This document shows positions 60,088-64,000 of a DNA stretch of 64,000 nt, piece after piece (within the stretch, counting starts at the first letter, position 1; the number at the start of each line of letters is the position of its first letter). The notes beneath the pieces were generated by a model, which searched no databases, was not told the DNA's origin, and was given only the letters and a program-made list of their open reading frames with translations. The translations under genes and the position numbers were made by a program. Source of the DNA: an uncultured bacterium (GTDB lineage Bacteria; Muiribacteriota; Ozemobacteria; Ozemobacterales; Ozemobacteraceae); contig CALEDQ010000029.1 in assembly GCA_937949615.1 (NCBI GenBank), positions 215,683 through 279,682 on the forward strand, read 5' to 3'.

Positions 60088-60803
60088 GACTGCAGAAACT
60101 GCTTGCCAACTGGGGCGTCGCTTCTCGCCGGGCCGTCGAAAAGCTTATCGATGCCGGCGCCGTTTCGGTCAACGGTCAGACGGTTGAAGGGCAGGGTTTC
60201 TCGGTCGATGCCGACAATCCGCCGGTCATCAAGGTTAACGGCAGAATTATTACGCCGCCCGCTGACGATTACCAGATATTTGTTTTCAACAAGCCTCTGC
60301 GCGTCGTTACCACGCTGAAAGATGAACGCGGCCGCCCAACCATCGCCGATTACCTGCCGGCCGGCCGCCGCCTTTACCCTGTCGGGCGCCTCGATTACGA
60401 CTCGACCGGGCTGCTGTTGATCACCAATCACGGCGAACTGACCAACCGCCTGCTGCACCCTTCTTTCAAGGTCGACAAGGAATACCTCGTCAGAATTTCT
60501 GGCAACCCCCTGTCAGCCGAAGAAAGCGAAAAATTCAGCAGCGGCCTCGAACTCGACGACGGCATGACCGCCCCCTGCCGGATCAGAAAAAACTCAGAAC
60601 CAGACAGTTACACGGTTGTCATTCGCGAAGGCCGCAAACGCCAGGTGCGTCGTATGTTTGCTCACCTCGGCCGCCAGGTAATCAGCCTGCACCGTGTCAG
60701 GTTCGGCCCACTGAGCATCGGCAAGCTTAAAGCCGGCGAACTCAGGCCTTTAAACGCAGAAGAAAAGGCAGCCCTGCTCAAAAGTGCCGGGCTGCCCATT
60801 TAA
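60075..60803 (+). CDS. Pseudouridine synthase RsuA/RluB/E/F family
   Basis: A 242-aa enzyme that isomerises a uridine in rRNA. Residues 1-60 are an S4 RNA-binding domain (LQKLLANWGVASRRAVEKLI). The catalytic loop is GRLDYDSTGLLL with Asp107. The middle has KPLRVVTTLKDERGRPTI and the end RVRFGPLSIGKLKAGELRPL, both typical. RluB (23S) is the more probable subfamily by the S4-plus-length pattern, but RsuA cannot be separated by eye. Confidence 0.93.
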   Translation: MQLVRLQKLLANWGVASRRAVEKLIDAGAVSVNGQTVEGQGFSVDADNPPVIKVNGRIITPPADDYQIFVFNKPLRVVTTLKDERGRPTIADYLPAGRRLYPVGRLDYDSTGLLLITNHGELTNRLLHPSFKVDKEYLVRISGNPLSAEESEKFSSGLELDDGMTAPCRIRKNSEPDSYTVVIREGRKRQVRRMFAHLGRQVISLHRVRFGPLSIGKLKAGELRPLNAEEKAALLKSAGLPI

Positions 60804-60814
60804 CCAGTTTTAAT

Positions 60815-61954
60815 TTATTTATTCGCTTCGAGAATTGTGGCCTTCAGGCGTTTGAGATGCGGAGCAACCTTTTCGGCTGCCAGACCGCTCTTCTGCAGAG
60901 TCAGCCACATGGCAGCAGCCTGATAAAATTTGCCGCTCTTTTCCAGTTTCCAGGCTTCGATGATCGATGCTGTTCCGGCAACGACAACATCAACGCTGAA
61001 AGAGGCGAGATTGCCTTCGAGATTGAAAGTTCCGGCAAAGTTGTCAGCGCCTTCGATTTCAACTTCAACCCAGCCAGTCGCCGGGTAATTGATACGGCTG
61101 ACAAGGTCTTTGTCAGTTTTGACCTTCAAAGTCTCATCAGAGCAGAATTTTGCAAAAGCCTCAGCCGGGAAAGCCAGACAGACAACTTTTGCAGCAGGCA
61201 TGGCGCCAGCCGGAGCCACTTCGCTTTCGCTGCTGCCAGCAATAGTGTTTCCGGCAGCGGCACCGGATTCCTGGTCGGCAGAGGCCTCAATTTCGGGGGC
61301 GGCGCCCAGAGATGAAGAATCAAATTCTTCCTTCTGAGGTTTTCGCGCAAGGCTGAGCGATTTATACGCATCCGGAACAGCTGCTTCCCTGGCCGGTTCT
61401 GAATAATTATCGGTAGAAGAAGAGTCTTTGATTTCTTCCGACGGAATAATTGATCCTCTCGGGCCCGCTTTTCGTTCTTCCATGATTTCATCGGATGGAA
61501 TCGGTGCCGGAGCAGGCGCCGCAGGAGTCACAACCGGCGGCGGCGGTGGCGCAGACTGAACTGCGACATTGACGCGACCCGGTTCAACCGCTCCGGTCTG
61601 GTTGCTCATCGACTGACTGAGATTGAGATCTGCCGAAACGAGTTCGACGGCAGAGGCAGTAAATTTTTCACCGGTAACAGCGGCAAGCGTCAGTTTTGCG
61701 CTGGCCTGCGGTGCGAAACGATATTCCTGGTTGGTCGGCAGATGCACCAGCACGAGTGAGCCATCTTCCGAAACCTTTATTTCAACGCCATCTGGCAGCA
61801 TTTCTGCCAGTTCGACGTTCCACTCATCGCCAGCCAGTGAGGCCTGCACCGTGCCGGTTTTTTCGGTTACCAGAGCCACATCAGCAGCCCGAGCCGTTGT
61901 GGCCATCATCAAACAACAACAGAGCACCAGAATTACAGCAAACCTGTTAAACAT
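60815..61954 (-). CDS. Secreted FecR-like protein
   Basis: A 379-aa exported protein (signal peptide about 1-23, ending ARA). The first mature domain (about 25-110: VALVTEKTGTVQASLAG...EYRFAPQASAKLTL) is FecR-like, a beta sandwich often found with CHASE2 cyclases. It is followed by a Pro/Ala linker and a disordered Ser/Glu-rich middle (about 125-225). The C-terminal 150 residues (VKVVCLAFPAEAFAKF, EIEGADNFAGTFNLEGN) form a second unrecognised domain. ATG 61954, with GGAGG six nt upstream, overlaps the cyclase end by 8 bp, so the two are translationally coupled. It may sense a periplasmic signal for the cyclase. Confidence 0.72.
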   Translation of the reverse strand: MFNRFAVILVLCCCLMMATTARAADVALVTEKTGTVQASLAGDEWNVELAEMLPDGVEIKVSEDGSLVLVHLPTNQEYRFAPQASAKLTLAAVTGEKFTASAVELVSADLNLSQSMSNQTGAVEPGRVNVAVQSAPPPPPVVTPAAPAPAPIPSDEIMEERKAGPRGSIIPSEEIKDSSSTDNYSEPAREAAVPDAYKSLSLARKPQKEEFDSSSLGAAPEIEASADQESGAAAGNTIAGSSESEVAPAGAMPAAKVVCLAFPAEAFAKFCSDETLKVKTDKDLVSRINYPATGWVEVEIEGADNFAGTFNLEGNLASFSVDVVVAGTASIIEAWKLEKSGKFYQAAAMWLTLQKSGLAAEKVAPHLKRLKATILEANK

Positions 61955-63755
61955 TTTTTTCCTCCAGGTTATCGATTGTGAAAAGCTCAACTTCGTTGGC
62001 TTTTCCACGCAGACTCGTTTTTTCAATAAATTTCCATTTCACCGGCATTTTGACCAGCCCGACAACCTCGCCGCTGGCAATTATCGAAGTTTTGTATTCC
62101 TTGTTGAGGTTTTCCATGCGCGAACAGGCGTTGACCGTATCGCCGATGACAGTGAACTCGGCCTTTCGTTCAGAACCGATATTGCCAAAAACAACATTGC
62201 CGGCATGCACAGCCAGACCAACCTTCAGATCGGCACCGTGGCAGATCGCCCTGAATTCTGGCGATTCTATATATCTGACAATCTGTATCGCCGCTTTTAT
62301 TGCATCATCAGCAAAATCGGCATGCTCGACCGGAGCGTTGAAAAATGCCAGCAGGCCATCACCGAGAAATTTGTCGACGACCCCGCGATTGTTCATGATG
62401 ATTTCAGTCAGCCTGGCAAAATAGGCATTGAGAAACTGCACCACCGCATGCGCGTCATGCTGTTCACTGAAAGTCGTGAAACCGCGGATATCGGCAATCA
62501 GTATGCACAACCGCCGGCGTTTTCCCTGCAGAAAATCACGGTCGTTCGAGGCGAGAATCTCTTTAACCACTGAATCGCTGACGTAGCGGCCAAAAACTTC
62601 GCGCACCCGGCGACGGTCAAGATAGATCGCGCGGTAGGCAAGAAAACGTTCGCAGGCAAGAAAGGCCAGCAGCAGCAGCATCGGCCTGACTACCGGAATC
62701 ACCAGCGGGTCAAACCAGAAAACCGCGATACCAAGCCAGGCGAGAAAAATCAGTGAACCGATGATAATCGCGTATGAACGGCTCAACCTGGCAATTATCA
62801 ACAGCCCGACCAGCATCGCGATAACTCCCCAAAGCTCCTGTTCAGGAGTCAGCGGCTGCAGAAAACGGTTGTCAAGAATGTTGTCGAGAATGCTGGCATG
62901 CACTTCGACCCCTGGCATGTAGCCAAACGGCGTGGCCTTGAAATCTGTGATGTCGGTAAAGCCAAGCAGCACGATTTTGCCTGTCAGATCAACCGGCTGT
63001 GGCCGGCCGGTGCGGTAAGCCTCGATAATCTGATGCACCGGTACCGTTCTGACAGTACCGCGGGGCCCGCGAAAGTTTATCTGCTGCAGAGCCTGCGCTG
63101 GTGTTGCAACCTGGCCAACCCCGCTGCGCAGAGCCGCCACCATCGAAACGGCGAACACCGGCCCGGCCGGCCCCTGCCCGAACAGCTCGACATGTCTTAT
63201 TACGCCATCCTGCGAAGTTGCCAGGTTGAAATAACCGGTATTGTCTTTTTTTGCGATATGCAGCAGAGCGGGGTCAGAAAACACCGGCTGGCCGTTTTCC
63301 CAGGCAAAACCGGCGATCAGAGAAGCCCCGGAAGCGATCAGCTCGAGCAGCGCGCTTCTAAAAGGCTTGTCAAAACCTATTTCACGCAGAAACTTCGGGG
63401 GCAGATCGACCTGCAGACGCCCGGCCGTTTCTTTTACATGTTCTCTGATCACACTTTCAGAGCCGGGGGCAAAAACCAGATCGAGCAACAATGCCGATGC
63501 AGAAGCGTTTTTCACAGCCTGCACCAGCTCAGCATAAACCGGGCCCCACGCAAACATCGGACGCCCTGCCCAGGCAAGCGTTTCCTGATTGATGCCGGCA
63601 ATCACGATGCGCGAATCGACTTCGGCGATACCACGACGGCGAAACTGCAGGTCAAGAACCCGGTTTTCGGCATCGTCGATCAGCCTGGGGCCGGCACCGT
63701 AAATAATGGCGCCAAGCAGCAGACAGACTATCCAGCTCAAATAATCAATTCGCAT
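61947..63755 (-). CDS. CHASE2-domain adenylate cyclase (class III)
   Basis: A 602-aa membrane enzyme. An N-terminal anchor helix (about 4-21) leads into a periplasmic CHASE2 sensory domain (about 25-310, with ALLLDLVFA and TGKIVLLGFTDITDFKATPFG). Three transmembrane helices follow (about 325-385), then a class III cyclase catalytic domain (about 410-600). Metal ligands Asp422 in IADIRGF and Asp466 in KFLGDGLLAFF are present. KAEFTVIGDTVNACSR contains the Lys and Asp/Thr of adenylate specificity plus the transition-state Asn and Arg. It therefore should make cAMP. AGGAAAAC upstream supports ATG 63755. Confidence 0.92.
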   Translation of the reverse strand: MRIDYLSWIVCLLLGAIIYGAGPRLIDDAENRVLDLQFRRRGIAEVDSRIVIAGINQETLAWAGRPMFAWGPVYAELVQAVKNASASALLLDLVFAPGSESVIREHVKETAGRLQVDLPPKFLREIGFDKPFRSALLELIASGASLIAGFAWENGQPVFSDPALLHIAKKDNTGYFNLATSQDGVIRHVELFGQGPAGPVFAVSMVAALRSGVGQVATPAQALQQINFRGPRGTVRTVPVHQIIEAYRTGRPQPVDLTGKIVLLGFTDITDFKATPFGYMPGVEVHASILDNILDNRFLQPLTPEQELWGVIAMLVGLLIIARLSRSYAIIIGSLIFLAWLGIAVFWFDPLVIPVVRPMLLLLAFLACERFLAYRAIYLDRRRVREVFGRYVSDSVVKEILASNDRDFLQGKRRRLCILIADIRGFTTFSEQHDAHAVVQFLNAYFARLTEIIMNNRGVVDKFLGDGLLAFFNAPVEHADFADDAIKAAIQIVRYIESPEFRAICHGADLKVGLAVHAGNVVFGNIGSERKAEFTVIGDTVNACSRMENLNKEYKTSIIASGEVVGLVKMPVKWKFIEKTSLRGKANEVELFTIDNLEEKNV

Positions 63756-63770
63756 TTTGTTTTCCTGCAA

Positions 63771-64000
63771 TGCAGCTACCGGTTAATCTACCACAATCAG
63801 CCCGAATCGACATCAATATTAAAACCATGACGCGCGCTTCGCCACCAATATAACGAACAACCCGGCCCGCAGATTCAACTTTTTTCGCCAGGCCCTCGTT
63901 CGCTTTTTGCCCTTCATCCTTTGTCCTTTGTTCTTTGCTCTTTGCTCTTTGCTCTTCATTCTTTGCTCTTCATTCTTTGCTCTTCATTCTTTGCTCTTCA
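63771..64000. other. Right-edge intergenic region
   Basis: No gene is seen. Bases 63831-63900 are ordinary sequence; from about 63905 to the edge the sequence is a tandem repeat of TTTGCTC/TTCATTC heptamers. Confidence 0.6.
63905..64000. repeat. Heptamer-based tandem repeat, runs off the edge
   Basis: Starting with CTTTGTC and TTTGTTC variants, then three copies of TTTGCTC, then about three and a half copies of the 14-mer TTTGCTCTTCATTC. All units are 7 nt, so the array is a degenerating heptamer microsatellite. Its right boundary is unseen. Confidence 0.9.

Noticed and set aside
1..64000. Insertion sequences, prophage, integrase or rRNA genes
   Set aside because: No transposase, integrase, phage structural or rRNA sequence was seen on either strand.

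Overview
The window comes from a bacterial chromosome of about 50% GC. It carries a type II secretion cluster with an outer-membrane secretin, so the cell almost certainly has two membranes. Strong AGGAGG ribosome sites, sigma70-type promoters and many secreted coiled-coil, TPR or SLH-like proteins of unknown function fit an uncultivated lineage. Candidatus Riflebacteria is my best guess, held with low confidence because no rRNA or other phylogenetic anchor gene was compared. I see no phage, plasmid, intact insertion sequence or CRISPR array.

Layout. 1-7.7 kb: edge of a GspG pseudopilin gene, a membrane protein overlapping endonuclease III (nth), then three unrecognised secreted proteins, two of them (1110 and 540 aa) translationally coupled. 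7.7-12.1 kb: a two-gene glucose-type PTS, made of an EIIA-HPr-EI fusion and an EIIC-IIB-IIB permease. 12.2-17.3 kb: the conserved translation operon read leftwards from a perfect consensus promoter: tRNA-Thr(TGT), tRNA-Tyr, tRNA-Thr(GGT), tuf, rpmG, tRNA-Trp, secE, nusG, rplK, rplA, an L10 leader, rplJ, rplL. It ends in a terminator, with no rpoB/rpoC in the window. 17.3-20.4 kb: a TrmH/RlmB-type RNA methyltransferase with a repeat-rich tail, Mini-RNase III and cysS.

20.5-27.0 kb: type II secretion genes gspC, gspD, gspE and gspF. 27.1-32.5 kb: a zinc phospholipase C/P1-nuclease-like secreted protein with a ComEA-type HhH tail, an SLH-like protein, an ABC exporter operon with a TPR partner, and thiol peroxidase. 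32.6-32.8 kb: a non-coding cloverleaf-like inverted repeat. 32.9-41.3 kb: a STAS protein and a series of unknown secreted or membrane proteins, including a small protein with calcium-loop-like repeats. 41.5-45.1 kb: a GNAT acetyltransferase and two tandem clostripain-type proteases. 45.4-49.9 kb: a leftward operon of a coiled-coil/HTH membrane protein, an AI-2E family transporter and an ABC-2 transporter.

50.0-54.9 kb: a YbhN-like flippase-fold protein, a LysM protein next to a short penicillin-binding transpeptidase, and a single-ring Clp/Hsp100 ATPase. 54.9-60.8 kb: a TPR protein, a 1021-aa fusion of a PilB/GspE-type secretion ATPase to a histidine-kinase-like ATPase domain, a secreted protein and an RsuA-family pseudouridine synthase. 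60.8-63.8 kb: a FecR-like secreted protein coupled to a CHASE2 adenylate cyclase. The right edge is a heptamer-based tandem repeat.

The most unusual object is the secretion-ATPase/histidine-kinase-like fusion at 56.4-59.4 kb. Both secretion ATPases in the window also carry N-terminal repeats resembling the cyclic-di-GMP-binding MshEN motif. Together with the cyclase this suggests nucleotide-second-messenger control of pilus or secretion motors, which is inference.
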